A stretch of DNA of 64,000 nt from Symbiopectobacterium purcellii. Its GTDB lineage: Bacteria; Pseudomonadota; Gammaproteobacteria; Enterobacterales; Enterobacteriaceae. The notes under the pieces are model-generated. The model had not been told where the DNA came from. It ran no database searches and saw nothing but the letters and a program-made list of their open reading frames with translations. The number at the start of each line of letters is the position of its first letter. Position 1 is the first letter of the stretch. The translations under genes were made by a program, and so were the position numbers. Positions 46,947 through 56,102 of the stretch are shown piece by piece. Location of the stretch: the NCBI RefSeq assembly GCF_019797845.1, contig NZ_CP081864.1, positions 62,001-126,000 on the forward strand, in the 5' to 3' direction.

Positions 46947-47576
46947 TTAAAAATAGAGCGCCCTCACGATTAAAAAATGGCCCGCAAAATAACCGGCAGC
47001 CACCATCGCCTGATGGGCGCGAAACGGAAAGCGGTAATGGTGAATCAGCCAGACGCTGTGGGCGATAAAGAGCAGTACGCTGCCTGCAAACCAGGAGAGG
47101 TTATTACTGCTGCCAAGCGCAAAATACTGTTCCCCGGCCACCCACACCATGACCGCATTCATCACGACAAATGCCACGACCGGCCAGCGCAGAGTGTCGA
47201 GCCGTGACCACAGGATGGCGAGCAGTATCACGATAATGACTAGCAGCAACAGTGGCAACGGCCAGAAAAACGTGAGTGACGCTTTTGCCACCAGAAACCC
47301 GATGGTGTAGAGCAGATGGCAGGCGGAATAGGCCCCGATGGCGAACAGCATGCGCTGTGTGGGCAGCAACAGCAGGATATCCGCCGCTAACGTTGCTAAC
47401 AGGCCGAGCACGATAAAGTAGCCGGTGACGCTCATCAGCGGCGTTTGCCAGGCCAGCGCCAGCAGCAGCGCGATGGTAATGGGCTTGAACAGCCAGCGTT
47501 GCCAGCCGGGTCCACGGTAGCTGGCATCGACGTAGAGCCAACCTGAAAACAGAACGGCAATAAACGACCAGAGCAT
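46947..47576 (-). CDS. yhhN: YhhN family membrane protein (lysoplasmalogenase-like)
   Basis: This 209-residue protein with about eight hydrophobic segments matches E. coli YhhN (MLWSFIAV..., DASYRGPGWQRW, final YFAGHFLIVRALYF). The family includes the eukaryotic lysoplasmalogenase TMEM86B; the bacterial substrate is not settled. The conserved Asp of the helix 3 motif is present (AADILLLLP). It lies 87 bp upstream of zntA on the same strand. Confidence 0.92.
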   Translation of the reverse strand: MLWSFIAVLFSGWLYVDASYRGPGWQRWLFKPITIALLLALAWQTPLMSVTGYFIVLGLLATLAADILLLLPTQRMLFAIGAYSACHLLYTIGFLVAKASLTFFWPLPLLLLVIIVILLAILWSRLDTLRWPVVAFVVMNAVMVWVAGEQYFALGSSNNLSWFAGSVLLFIAHSVWLIHHYRFPFRAHQAMVAAGYFAGHFLIVRALYF

Positions 47577-47755
47577 AGGGTATCCTTATCACCTTATTGG
47601 ATTTTTCATCATTCAGTGTAGGAGATCGCACGCGGGATGAACAACACGCTGTGTGACAAGTGCGAAGTCACGCGCTTCATGCTATGTTGGCGGCAATTAT
47701 GATCGTTTTTTGTATATATATCTTCGCGATACCATTGAAGGGGGACGGTTTTTGC

Positions 47756-48076
47756 ATGAGCAATGAGTCAGCGCTCTACCGGATTCAATTTATGAATAAC
47801 GGCAAAAATTATCAGCTTTACGTGCGGGAGTTGGTGCAAAGCAGTCTGTTTGGTTTTATCGAGATTGCGGATTTTGTTTTCGACGGCCCCTCCACCCTGT
47901 TGGTGGACCCTTCCACCGAGAAGCTGAAAACCGAGTTTTCCGGCGTAAATCGCAGCTTTATTCCGCTGCAAGCGGTGATCCGTATCGATGCCGTGACGGA
48001 GAAAGGGGCAGCCCGCATTTCCGACTTGGGCGACAATGTTACCGCTTTCCCTTTCCTGTCCGGGAAAAAGCCCTGA
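47756..48076 (+). CDS. DUF1820 family protein
   Basis: This 106-residue protein has the DUF1820 pattern: YRIQFMNNGKNYQLYVRELVQSSLFGFIEIADFVF, then STLLVDPSTEKLKTEF and FIPLQAVIRIDAV. The ATG at 47756 with GGGGGACGG upstream is preferred; a longer frame adds a non-conserved hydrophobic tail. Function unknown. Its stop overlaps the next gene start (TGATG). Confidence 0.85.
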   Translation: MSNESALYRIQFMNNGKNYQLYVRELVQSSLFGFIEIADFVFDGPSTLLVDPSTEKLKTEFSGVNRSFIPLQAVIRIDAVTEKGAARISDLGDNVTAFPFLSGKKP

Positions 48077-48429
48077 TGTCGTGGGAAATATCCCATTGGT
48101 GGTCGTTGGCTGTCAGCCTGATCTTGTTTCTGGGGTGGCGACAGTTTTTGCGGCAACGGCGCCAGCGCGCAGAGGACGATGCCGCACCGCTGTGCACGGT
48201 AGAGGCTGAGATCGCCGCGCTGCGCGCCATACCGCTGGCGCGGGGCACGCGCGCGCAGCCGATGAATCCCGATCTTCCTATGCGCTATGCGGCGACGTTT
48301 AGGCTATTGCCCGCAGGGGAAAACCTTACCTGCCGTCTGAGCGATGCCCAATATCGAACGCTGGCGTTAGGTATGACGGGCAGATTGCAGGTACAGGGCT
48401 CACGCTTTGTGTCCTTCGTACCCGCATAG
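48076..48429 (+). CDS. yhhM: DUF2500 family membrane protein YhhM
   Basis: This 117-residue protein has one N-terminal transmembrane helix, a basic RQRRQRAEDDAAP stretch and a C-terminal strand region ending GSRFVSFVPA, matching E. coli YhhM (119). Function unknown. It is translationally coupled to the DUF1820 gene and converges on yhhL with two bases between the stops. Confidence 0.85.
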   Translation: MSWEISHWWSLAVSLILFLGWRQFLRQRRQRAEDDAAPLCTVEAEIAALRAIPLARGTRAQPMNPDLPMRYAATFRLLPAGENLTCRLSDAQYRTLALGMTGRLQVQGSRFVSFVPA

Positions 48430-48431
48430 GG

Positions 48432-48725
48432 CTATTTTTTTGCCCTGCCAGTGGGTTGAACACCCTTCATCTTTTTTTGCCACGCCAGCAGTTCAAACAC
48501 CCCGAACAGGAAAATACGTGCTTCCAGTGCGCGGCTCAGTGGCCCCTGCTCTTTACCATGACTGGCACGTAACAACAGTACCTGAAAACCGTGCATCAAC
48601 AGCGTAAACCCCATCGCGACCATCATGAAGATGTTCAGCGGACGAGGAAAGGGCGCAATCAGGTTGGTAATTAAAAAGCCCCACACGCCGATCATCAATA
48701 TCCGGCCCAGGTTAATCCAAATCAT
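48432..48725 (-). CDS. yhhL: DUF1145 family membrane protein YhhL
   Basis: This 97-residue protein has two transmembrane helices (INLGRILMIGVWGFLITNLI and FMMVAMGFTLLMHGFQVLLL) and a FLFGVFELLAWQKK ending shared with E. coli YhhL. The ATG at 48725 has GAGG eight bases upstream and overlaps the end of rsmD by 14 bp, so it is coupled to rsmD as in E. coli. Confidence 0.88.
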   Translation of the reverse strand: MIWINLGRILMIGVWGFLITNLIAPFPRPLNIFMMVAMGFTLLMHGFQVLLLRASHGKEQGPLSRALEARIFLFGVFELLAWQKKMKGVQPTGRAKK

Positions 48726-49329
48726 CGTCTGCCTCTTCATGCTGTGTGGTCGTAGCCTGGCGGATATATAGCCGATAAGCCACTTGTCCTGCCACTTTTT
48801 CGCGGTGTAGTGTCCAGGTTACGGGAATCTCGAGTTCGCCATTCTCGGCCTCGGTTTCCACGTAAATCCACGCCTCGGGTGCCAGCCAGCCCTGCTGTTC
48901 CAGCAAACTGAGCGTCTGGTTCAATAAATCCCGACGAAAGGGGGGGTCGAGAAACACCACGTCATAAGGTTCACCGGCCTGTGCCAGCCAGTTCAACGTA
49001 TTGGTATTGATGATGCGGGCGTTGCTCGCTTTCAATAGCACCGCATTCTGTTCCAGTTGCCGGGCGATGCTGCGTTCGTTTTCCAGCAGGGTGACATGTG
49101 CCGCATAACGTGACAGCGCTTCAAACCCTAATGCGCCACTGCCTGCGAAGCCATCCAGGCAACGGGCCTGCTGAATGACCGGCGCCAGCCAGTTAAACAG
49201 CGTTTCACGAACGCGATCGGTGGTGGGTCGCAGCCCAGGGCTGTCTGGCACGGGAAGTTTTCGTCCGCGCCACTGGCCGCCGATAATGCGGATTTGGCCT
49301 GCCTGTGCAGGTGCATTTTTTTTTGCCAT
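48712..49329 (-). CDS. rsmD: 16S rRNA (guanine966-N2)-methyltransferase RsmD
   Basis: RsmD (205 residues; E. coli 198) methylates G966 of 16S rRNA. The family landmarks are intact: GGQWRGRKLPVP and LRPTTDRVRETLFNWL near the start, the SAM-binding FAGSGALGFEAL, and the catalytic DPPF tetrapeptide. It is divergent from ftsY. Confidence 0.96.
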   Translation of the reverse strand: MAKKNAPAQAGQIRIIGGQWRGRKLPVPDSPGLRPTTDRVRETLFNWLAPVIQQARCLDGFAGSGALGFEALSRYAAHVTLLENERSIARQLEQNAVLLKASNARIINTNTLNWLAQAGEPYDVVFLDPPFRRDLLNQTLSLLEQQGWLAPEAWIYVETEAENGELEIPVTWTLHREKVAGQVAYRLYIRQATTTQHEEADDDLD

Positions 49330-49641
49330 CGTCTGTTTACTTTAGAACACCGGGTTGCCGGGTGCTGAGATTCGCTATTGGTAATAGGTAGGCGCTATTC
49401 TAACGAGGGTTAGGAGGGGAAGGAATGTTAATATCAGGTTTCTCTGCGGTGACGCGTGGTTTTGGCCTCCCCGGTTATCGCGATGACATACTTCGTTACC
49501 GAGATTGTCGCCACCTGCCCTGCCATGGTGCGTGTTGCTGCCGGGCGGAAAGTGGTAGACTCTGGGCTCGACCGAGACCGGGCTATTGACTTCAATTATT
49601 TAAGCGCTGCTGTGAGCAGCAGCATGGGACGCGATTGCGAT
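49330..49641. promoter_or_regulatory. Divergent rsmD/ftsY promoter region
   Basis: This 312-bp region has to carry promoters for both genes. I see a small hairpin (GCTGCT-GTG-AGCAGC, 49606-49620) in the ftsY leader and no convincing promoter match. Open frames covering it lack support, including an N-terminal extension of ftsY. Confidence 0.4.
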
Positions 49642-50988
49642 ATGACAAAAGAGAAAAAACGCGGTTTCTTTTCCTGGCTGGGATTAGGGCGTCAGGAAGA
49701 GGAGCTAACCGAGCAACCGCAAGACGCAGAACAGCAGCAGGATGTGGCGCAGCCTCAGGACAGTGATGTGCCTGTGGTATCTGAGGTTCACGCCGAAACC
49801 CCAAACGATGAGCCTGATGTGCAAACTGAGGCTCACCGCGCGCAGGTGCTCGAACAACCGACCGTTTCGCCGCCAGAATTGCCGCGCGTCGCTGATGTCG
49901 TTGAAACCGCTGAGACGGCAGACCATGCAGAAGCGCAGGATACTCTGCCATCACAAGATGTTTTGTCATCACAAGATGTTCTGCCATCACAGGACAGTGC
50001 CGATGAGCAAGTGATAACGGACGTTGCAGAGCCGGTGCCCGTTGCACAGGAGCAGGAAAGGCCGACCAAAGAGGGCTTTTTCGCTCGGCTAAAACGCAGC
50101 CTGGTAAAAACCCGAGAAAACCTCGGTTCCGGATTTATCGGATTGTTTCGCGGTAAGAAAATAGATGACGATCTGTTCGAGGAACTGGAAGAGCAATTAT
50201 TGATTGCTGATGTCGGCGTGGAAACCACGCGCAAGATTATTACCGACCTGACAGAGCACGCCAGCCGTAAGCAACTGAAAGATGCCGATGCGCTGTTGGT
50301 GAAACTGAAAGAAGAGATGGGCGCTATCCTTAATAAGGTGGACGAGCCGCTCAACATCGACGGAAAAACCCCTTACGTGATCCTGATGGTCGGTGTTAAC
50401 GGCGTCGGGAAAACCACTACCATCGGTAAGCTGGCGCGTCAGTTCCAGGCGCAGGGGAAATCGGTGATGCTGGCTGCCGGGGATACCTTCCGTGCCGCCG
50501 CTGTGGAGCAGTTGCAGGTGTGGGGTCAGCGCAACAACGTGGCCGTGGTTGCGCAGCACACGGGCGCGGATTCCGCCTCGGTGATTTTTGATGCCATTCA
50601 GGCGGCAAAAGCGCGCGGTGCTGACGTGCTGATTGCTGATACCGCAGGACGCTTGCAGAACAAAGCGCACCTGATGGAAGAGTTGAAGAAAATTGTCCGC
50701 GTGATGAAAAAACTGGATGAGTCCGCGCCGCATGAAATCATGTTGACGCTGGACGCCAGCACCGGACAAAACGCCGTCAGCCAGGCGAAACTGTTTAACG
50801 ATGCCGTCGGCTTGACCGGCATCACTCTGACCAAGCTGGACGGCACTGCGAAAGGCGGGGTGATCTTCGCCATCGCCGATCAGTTTGCGATTCCTATCCG
50901 CTATATTGGGGTAGGGGAAGGTATTGATGATTTGCGTCCCTTTAAGGCTGACGATTTTATTGAGGCGCTTTTTGCCCGCGAAGATTGA
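49642..50988 (+). CDS. ftsY: Signal recognition particle receptor FtsY
   Basis: FtsY (448 residues) is the membrane-associated SRP receptor GTPase. The ATG at 49642 gives the E. coli-like N-terminus MTKEKKRGFFSWLG. The acidic A domain (to about residue 145) is rich in Gln, Asp, Glu and Val and contains three 18-bp repeats (49945-49998). The NG domain has the P-loop GVNGVGKTTT, DTFRAAA, DTAGR and TKLDGTAKGG, all intact, ending FIEALFARED. It leads the ftsYEX cluster. Confidence 0.97.
   Translation: MTKEKKRGFFSWLGLGRQEEELTEQPQDAEQQQDVAQPQDSDVPVVSEVHAETPNDEPDVQTEAHRAQVLEQPTVSPPELPRVADVVETAETADHAEAQDTLPSQDVLSSQDVLPSQDSADEQVITDVAEPVPVAQEQERPTKEGFFARLKRSLVKTRENLGSGFIGLFRGKKIDDDLFEELEEQLLIADVGVETTRKIITDLTEHASRKQLKDADALLVKLKEEMGAILNKVDEPLNIDGKTPYVILMVGVNGVGKTTTIGKLARQFQAQGKSVMLAAGDTFRAAAVEQLQVWGQRNNVAVVAQHTGADSASVIFDAIQAAKARGADVLIADTAGRLQNKAHLMEELKKIVRVMKKLDESAPHEIMLTLDASTGQNAVSQAKLFNDAVGLTGITLTKLDGTAKGGVIFAIADQFAIPIRYIGVGEGIDDLRPFKADDFIEALFARED
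49945..49998 (+). repeat. Three tandem 18-bp units in the ftsY acidic domain
   Basis: Three in-frame copies of a CTGCCATCACAAGATGTT-like unit encode LPSQDV, LSSQDV and LPSQDS. Copies 1 and 2 differ at two bases; copy 3 has diverged at its end. Being a multiple of three, gain or loss of units would keep the frame. Confidence 0.85.
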
Positions 50989-51031
50989 TGTCTCGTGAGG
51001 ATAAACAGCTTGCCCGAGAGGATGAAAACGG

Positions 51032-51700
51032 ATGATTCGCTTTGAACAAGTCAGTAAGGCTTATCTCGGTGGACGTCAGGCGTTGCAGGGGGTGGATTTC
51101 CATCTGCTCCCTGGGGAGATGGCGTTTCTGACGGGCCATTCTGGTGCCGGGAAAAGTACCCTGCTGAAACTGATTTGTGGCATAGAGCGCCCGAGCGCGG
51201 GCCAGATTTTGTTTAGCGGGCACAATATCAGCCGCTTGAAAAAGCGTGAAGTGCCCTTCTTGCGCCGGCAGATCGGCATGATCTTTCAGGATCACCATTT
51301 GCTGATGGATCGCACTGTCTACGATAACGTGGCGATGCCGCTGATTATTGCTGGGGCGAGCAGTGAAGATATCCGCCGCCGTGTGTCGGCCGCTCTCGAT
51401 AAGGTGGGTTTGCTGGACAAGGCCAAGAGCTACCCGATTCAATTGTCCGGCGGTGAGCAGCAGCGCGTGGGCATTGCCCGTGCGGTGGTGAACAAACCTA
51501 CGGTGCTGCTGGCAGATGAACCGACCGGTAACCTGGATAACGCGTTGTCTCAGGATATTCTGCGTCTGTTCGAAGAATTTAACCGCGTTGGCGTTACGGT
51601 GTTGATGGCAACCCACGACACGACGCTGATTGCCAGCCGTCAGTATCGCGTACTGACGCTGTCGCAAGGACGTATGCTGGGAGGCGTTTATGGCGACTAA
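51032..51700 (+). CDS. ftsE: Cell-division ABC ATPase FtsE
   Basis: FtsE (222 residues, the same as E. coli) is the cytoplasmic ATPase of the FtsEX complex, which controls septal peptidoglycan hydrolysis through EnvC. Walker [10 protein letters not shown] (near 36-44), Q-loop FQDHHLL, signature [10 protein letters not shown], Walker [12 protein letters not shown] and the switch His in ATHD are intact. The 3' end overlaps ftsX by 11 bp. Confidence 0.97.
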   Translation: MIRFEQVSKAYLGGRQALQGVDFHLLPGEMAFLTGHSGAGKSTLLKLICGIERPSAGQILFSGHNISRLKKREVPFLRRQIGMIFQDHHLLMDRTVYDNVAMPLIIAGASSEDIRRRVSAALDKVGLLDKAKSYPIQLSGGEQQRVGIARAVVNKPTVLLADEPTGNLDNALSQDILRLFEEFNRVGVTVLMATHDTTLIASRQYRVLTLSQGRMLGGVYGD

Positions 51701-52658
51701 TTCCCGTAACGCGAAACCCCGCGTGAGTAAGGAAAAGGCACTGCGCGGTGGCTGGCAAGAACAGTGGCGTTACGCCTGGGACAATACGCTGGCGGATATG
51801 CTGCGCCAGCCGCTGGCGACGCTGCTGACCGTGATGGTAATTGCCATCTCGCTGACCTTGCCGAGTATCTGCTATCTGGTGTGGAAAAACGTCAGTCAGG
51901 CCGCGGAGCAGTGGTATCCCACGCCGCAGTTGACGGTGTATCTGGATAAAGCGTTGGACAATGATGCGGCGCAGGGCGTGATTAACACGCTTGCGGCTGA
52001 GGATGGGGTAGAGAAGGTCAACTACCTGTCCCGTGATGAAGCGATGGGTGAGTTTCGCAACTGGTCTGGTTTCGGTGGTGCGCTGGACATGCTGGAAGAG
52101 AATCCGCTGCCCGCCGTTGCCATCATCACGCCAAAGCTGAATTTCCAAAGCTCACAGACGCTGACCTCGTTACGCGATCGCGTGGCGGCAGTGCACGGTG
52201 TGAGTGAAGTCCGTATGGACGACAGCTGGTTTGCGCGCTTGGTGGCGCTGACCTCACTGGTGGGTCAGGTGGCCGCAACCATCGGTATCCTGATGATTGT
52301 TGCCGTGTTCCTGGTCATCGGTAATAGCGTGCGACTGAGTATTTTCAGCCGCCGTGAAACCATCAATGTCATGAAGCTGATTGGGGCAACGGACGGCTTT
52401 ATTTTACGGCCCTTCCTCAACGGTGGCGCATTGTTGGGCGGCGGCGGTGCGCTGCTGTCGTTGATTCTGTCGCAGGCGTTGGTCTGGAAGCTCTCTGCCG
52501 TGGTCGATCAGGTCGCGACGGTGTTTGGTACGCGCTTTGCCGTGACCGGGCTCACCTGGGATGAATCACTGCTGCTGCTGTTGATTGCCGGGATGATTGG
52601 CTGGCTGGCGGCATGGCTGGCAACCGTGCAACATTTACGTCGCTTTACACCAGAGTGA
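51690..52658 (+). CDS. ftsX: Cell-division ABC permease FtsX
   Basis: FtsX (322 residues; E. coli 352, with a longer N-terminal tail) is the four-helix membrane partner of FtsE with a large periplasmic loop (about residues 75-185) that binds EnvC. Helices lie near 50-70, 190-212, 240-262 and 290-312. [18 protein letters not shown] is the conserved cytoplasmic segment. Intact. Confidence 0.95.
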   Translation: MATNSRNAKPRVSKEKALRGGWQEQWRYAWDNTLADMLRQPLATLLTVMVIAISLTLPSICYLVWKNVSQAAEQWYPTPQLTVYLDKALDNDAAQGVINTLAAEDGVEKVNYLSRDEAMGEFRNWSGFGGALDMLEENPLPAVAIITPKLNFQSSQTLTSLRDRVAAVHGVSEVRMDDSWFARLVALTSLVGQVAATIGILMIVAVFLVIGNSVRLSIFSRRETINVMKLIGATDGFILRPFLNGGALLGGGGALLSLILSQALVWKLSAVVDQVATVFGTRFAVTGLTWDESLLLLLIAGMIGWLAAWLATVQHLRRFTPE

Positions 52659-52728
52659 GTTTTTTCTGGTAGGATTTTCTGGTGCCTTGGTGTGCTGAGG
52701 GTTGAATAAAATCATCGACAGGTACGCC

Positions 52729-52756
52729 TTGATCTGTCGCCGTCAGGCGATAAAAT
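52729..52756 (+). promoter_or_regulatory. Candidate sigma70 promoter of rpoH
   Basis: TTGATC (52729-52734) and TAAAAT (52751-52756) are spaced by 16 bases within the 248-bp ftsX-rpoH gap. E. coli rpoH has several promoters (sigma70, sigmaE, CRP-controlled); only this one could be picked out here. Confidence 0.4.
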
Positions 52757-52906
52757 AGGGTCAGTCGGTGAACAGAAGGAACTCTTGGCATAGGGCGTAG
52801 TCAAAGCTTTGTGCCGGAGCAGCAGTCAGGTGCATCGGTTTTGTTGTACATAATGTGAGGTTTAACGCTGTATTTTATTCACTCACGCTAATTGAAGAGG
52901 GGTCGA

Positions 52907-53764
52907 ATGACCAAAGATATGCAAACTTTCACCTTAGTTCCCCAGGGCAGTCTGGAAGGGTATATTCGTGCCGCCAACGCCTATCCGATGCTGACGGCGG
53001 AGGAAGAGCGGGCACTGGCTGAACGGCTGCATTACGAGGGCGATCTGGAATCGGCGAAAGCGCTGATCCTGTCGCATCTGCGCTTTGTGATTCACGTGGC
53101 CCGTACCTATGCGGGTTATGGATTGCCCCAGGCAGACCTGATTCAAGAAGGCAATATCGGCCTGATGAAAGCGGTGCGCCGCTTCAACCCGGAAATGGGT
53201 GTGCGTCTGGTGTCCTTTGCGGTGCACTGGATCAAAGCCGAAATTCACGAATATGTGTTGCGTAACTGGCGTATCGTCAAGGTCGCGACCACCAAAGCGC
53301 AGCGCAAGCTGTTCTTTAACCTGCGTAAGACCAAACAGCGTCTGGGCTGGTTTAATCAGGACGAAGTAGAACTGGTGGCCCGTGAATTGGGTGTTACCAG
53401 CAAAGATGTGCGTGAGATGGAATCGCGTATGGCCGCGCAAGACATGACGTTCGATCCCACACCGGATGACGAATCGCATGATGGTCAGGCGATGGCACCC
53501 ATGCTCTATCTTCAGGATAAATCGTCTGATTTCGCTGATGGCATCGAAGAAGATAACTGGGATAACCACGCAGCGGACAAGCTTGCCTATGCGTTGGAAG
53601 GACTGGACGAACGTAGCCAGCATATTATCCGAGCGCGCTGGTTGGATGACGATAACAAATCGACCTTGCAGGAACTGGCCGATCAATACGGCGTTTCCGC
53701 AGAACGTGTGCGTCAGTTAGAGAAAAATGCCATGAAGAAACTGCGGGCAGCGATTGAAGCCTGA
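52907..53764 (+). CDS. rpoH: RNA polymerase heat-shock sigma factor RpoH (sigma32)
   Basis: RpoH (285 residues; E. coli 284) directs heat-shock transcription. The ATG at 52907 (AGAGGGG upstream) gives [10 protein letters not shown], close to E. coli. Region 2 ([42 protein letters not shown]), the RpoH box [12 protein letters not shown] near 131-142, and region 4 ([27 protein letters not shown]) are intact. In E. coli the early coding mRNA folds into a thermosensor; the similar 5' sequence suggests the same here. Confidence 0.98.
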   Translation: MTKDMQTFTLVPQGSLEGYIRAANAYPMLTAEEERALAERLHYEGDLESAKALILSHLRFVIHVARTYAGYGLPQADLIQEGNIGLMKAVRRFNPEMGVRLVSFAVHWIKAEIHEYVLRNWRIVKVATTKAQRKLFFNLRKTKQRLGWFNQDEVELVARELGVTSKDVREMESRMAAQDMTFDPTPDDESHDGQAMAPMLYLQDKSSDFADGIEEDNWDNHAADKLAYALEGLDERSQHIIRARWLDDDNKSTLQELADQYGVSAERVRQLEKNAMKKLRAAIEA

Positions 53765-53792
53765 AGCAGTAGCCCTTATTCCGGATAGTGAG

Positions 53793-53818
53793 AAGGCCAA
53801 CGTATGTTGGCCTTTTTT
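53793..53818 (+). terminator. Rho-independent terminator of rpoH
   Basis: AAGGCCAAC (53793-53801) pairs with GTTGGCCTT (53806-53814) around GTAT and runs into six T. It follows the rpoH stop by about 30 bases. Confidence 0.95.
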
Positions 53819-53851
53819 GTTGCGCTTATTGAAGGATAAGTAGGGGGTGTT

Positions 53852-54670
53852 TTAGTCAGCGTAAGATGTGATTTCATCCCTGATTTCCTGGGGGATAAAC
53901 AATTCGGTTTCTGTTGTTATTGAATAGTATTCTTTCTTTAAATGAAAATACTCACCATGCGTTTTTGACATTATATACATAAAATAAAAATCGTTTAATT
54001 TTTTTATATGCAATGCAAGTATTTCGTAATCCTTCTCATCAACTCTTTTCGTCAATATATCATTGAAAATAAATTCAGCTACCCTTGCGTTAGTAATGCT
54101 ATTACTAACACGTTCGGTAATGCCTATGTCATGTTGATTCCTATATTCAAATTCAGGGGGTAAGAAATTTTTTTCAAGTGGTGTGTCATTATATATCAGT
54201 TGAATAAGAAAGTTCTGTATGCAATATGACCATCTTAACTCAATGTGTTCTTGTTCAATATGTTGTTTACGTGTCTCATCATGGGTGACTATATAATGGT
54301 GTGATGACATAAGGAGTAGTATGTCTTTGTAGATGTTCGATGCGGTATTGAATCGTTCCCATGTCGTATATCCAGTCCCGATGATATTCATTGCATATTT
54401 TATAATGAGAATCTGCAAGTATTCTATATCTTCTTTTTTGGGTCTTTTTTTATAAGGTAGACGCATCCAGGCATTGTTTAGTGTTTTTAAATGTTCAATT
54501 CTAACTGAGAGTTCATCATTCAATCTATTTATTTGTGTATCACAAAGCTCTCTTTTTTGATAGATCTTATTTTCTATTTTGAGTAAATCAGAATTGTATT
54601 TTGATACATTACTAATCGATTTTTCCTGGTTATAATATGATGGGTAAATATTTGATAATGTTATTTTCAT
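53852..54670 (-). CDS. Low-GC protein of unknown function (paralog of 55146-55974)
   Basis: This 272-residue, probably all-helical cytoplasmic-type protein has no signal peptide, membrane segment or catalytic motif that I recognise. Its start (54670) has a GGGAG site. It is paralogous to the frameshifted gene at 55146-55974: shared landmarks are SISNV/SLINV near 20, a coiled-coil-like stretch from 25 to 70, YLQILIIKYAMNIIGTGYTTWERF against KLQLLRIKYSLTAIKCGDTDWEVF, HDETRKQHIEQ against LDEQKTQRIDS, and SITNARVAEFI against GIANAQAALAL. Base composition is far more AT-rich than neighbouring core genes, indicating horizontal acquisition. It occupies the rpoH-panM interval and converges on rpoH. 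A secreted effector or a toxin/immunity partner is possible but unproven. Confidence 0.65.
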   Translation of the reverse strand: MKITLSNIYPSYYNQEKSISNVSKYNSDLLKIENKIYQKRELCDTQINRLNDELSVRIEHLKTLNNAWMRLPYKKRPKKEDIEYLQILIIKYAMNIIGTGYTTWERFNTASNIYKDILLLMSSHHYIVTHDETRKQHIEQEHIELRWSYCIQNFLIQLIYNDTPLEKNFLPPEFEYRNQHDIGITERVSNSITNARVAEFIFNDILTKRVDEKDYEILALHIKKLNDFYFMYIMSKTHGEYFHLKKEYYSITTETELFIPQEIRDEITSYAD

Positions 54671-55089
54671 TTTTTCTCCCTGATGTGAATGTGTTTATTA
54701 ATGTCTATTGTTATTTAATTTTTTTAAAATTTCATACATAATGAACTCCTTTCACAGTCTTTATTATAAATTTATTAATGTTAATAGTGTTCTAACGAGC
54801 TTTGCATGACAGGAACTACAACAAGATTTGTTAGCATAGGGAAGTGGAGATATACCGTCATCTGTACCCTAGATTAACGAATGAAGTGTTTTATCACAAA
54901 GTAGAAAAATAATTGCATGAAGTGAGAACATCAGGGAGGCGTAGGATACCCGTAGATTTACATGGCGTAGCGTTACGATTCGTCACGTACAATACTCGAT
55001 CAATGCTGCGTCGTTATCTGCCGTGGGGCTGATGAACCGCAGCCATTCGCACGCCACAAGGGCACCCCGCGTGCAAAACCCTTTGCTCT
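54671..55089. other. AT-rich gap between the paralogs
   Basis: This gap holds a possible 13-codon open frame at 54698-54739. I found no promoter consensus strong enough to annotate and no HrpL-type box with correct spacing. The part around 54950-55080 is less AT-rich than the flanking coding sequence. Confidence 0.4.
54698..54739 (-). CDS. Possible 13-residue leader peptide or small ORF
   Basis: On the minus strand AAAGGAG lies seven bases before an ATG that encodes MYEILKKLNNNRH and then TAA, 28 bases before the start codon of the 272-residue protein. The Shine-Dalgarno match is the best in this neighbourhood, better than that of the protein gene itself. It may be a translated leader that couples to the downstream gene, or a remnant. 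There is no homology evidence. Confidence 0.3.
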   Translation of the reverse strand: MYEILKKLNNNRH

Positions 55090-55120
55090 TAAAAATCAGA
55101 CCAGCTTGGGCTGGTCTGAT
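55090..55120 (-). terminator. Rho-independent terminator of the frameshifted paralog
   Basis: ATCAGACCAGC (55095-55105) and GCTGGTCTGAT (55110-55120) form a perfect 11-bp stem with a TTGG loop. Read on the minus strand, TTTTA follows. It lies 26 bases past the stop codon at 55146. Confidence 0.85.
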
Positions 55121-55145
55121 GAATTTATGCTAACCCTATGCAACA

Positions 55146-55974
55146 TTACAGATGTTCAGTCACCTGTTCATAGTAGCTTAGCGCGATATCATGTTTGATA
55201 TTCGCAGGGATTAAGGTTTGTCCGCGTTTGAAGTAGCCGTTTTTCATCAGAAAATCTACTTCTTTTCCTGTTTGCCGGGCTTGCAGATAGTCATCATAAA
55301 ATCCGACAACCTCTTTTAAGCTGCAATAGAGCACGTCCTGCTGTGCGCATTCCTCACCGAAGGAGAGCTGACATAATGCAAGCGCCGCTTGTGCGTTGGC
55401 GATACCACAGGCCAGGTTATCGTGCACTTGTGATGTTGTTAAACGAGTGAAAACGTCATAAAAGAGTTTATTCTCTCTGTTTTGTGGTGCGTCAATATTT
55501 CTGTAGCCAAGTTCTCGAGAGAAATTATACAGGCAGCTTAGCCATACGGTATTTCTTAGCGTTGAATCAATCCGCTGTGTTTTTTGCTCATCCAACGTTA
55601 ACGTGCAATGGGCGGATGTTATAAAATCCTCAATATTACGGTGTAAAAACTCGGATGTTTGAAAGACTTCCCAATCGGTGTCGCCACACTTTATTGCCGT
55701 AAGGGAATATTTAATACGCAATAGTTGCAGTTTTTTCATTGCTACCGAGGCAGGATTTATCTCGTTTTCAATTTTTTTCATAAAATTCATCCAGTTTGGT
55801 GATGGCGGCTCGTAATTTATGATTAATTTCACGTCGTGTCTCTACTGCCATTTCCGGTTGGCTTTCAATATCATTCTGTATTGTTAATAGGTTCTTATTG
55901 TAGACGTTAATAAGAGAGGAGTTCTGTTGCGGGACGGGATTATGCGTGCCCGTACTCGCAGATCTAATCTGCAT
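55146..55974 (-). pseudogene. Second low-GC paralog, split by a +1 frameshift at an A7 tract
   Basis: Two overlapping minus-strand frames together make one protein. The first begins at ATG 55974 (MQIRSAST...), aligned with the MKIT start of the intact paralog, and stops after LDEFYEKN. The second carries on from IENEINPASVAMKKLQLLRIKY to the stop at 55146. They join at seven A's (TTTTTTT at 55772-55778 on the plus strand). With six A's the product is 275 residues, matching the 272-residue paralog along its length. The N-terminus is rich in Ser, Thr, Gln and Asn. Either a pseudogene, a sequencing error, or frame restoration by slippage on the A tract. Function unknown. Confidence 0.75.
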
Positions 55975-56102
55975 CTGATCGTTTTCCAATGAGGTAAGGA
56001 GGAAAGAAATATATCTGATCCGCTATTCAGAGGATGCGTTTTCGTAGTAGAAGAAGCGATTTTTGAAGAGCGTGTAATGAGCTGCTTATAAGGAAGGGTA
56101 AT

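Noticed and set aside
54791..54900. HrpL (type III secretion) promoter box for the low-GC genes
   Set aside because: A GGAAC sequence occurs but no CCAC at the right spacing or orientation relative to the genes.
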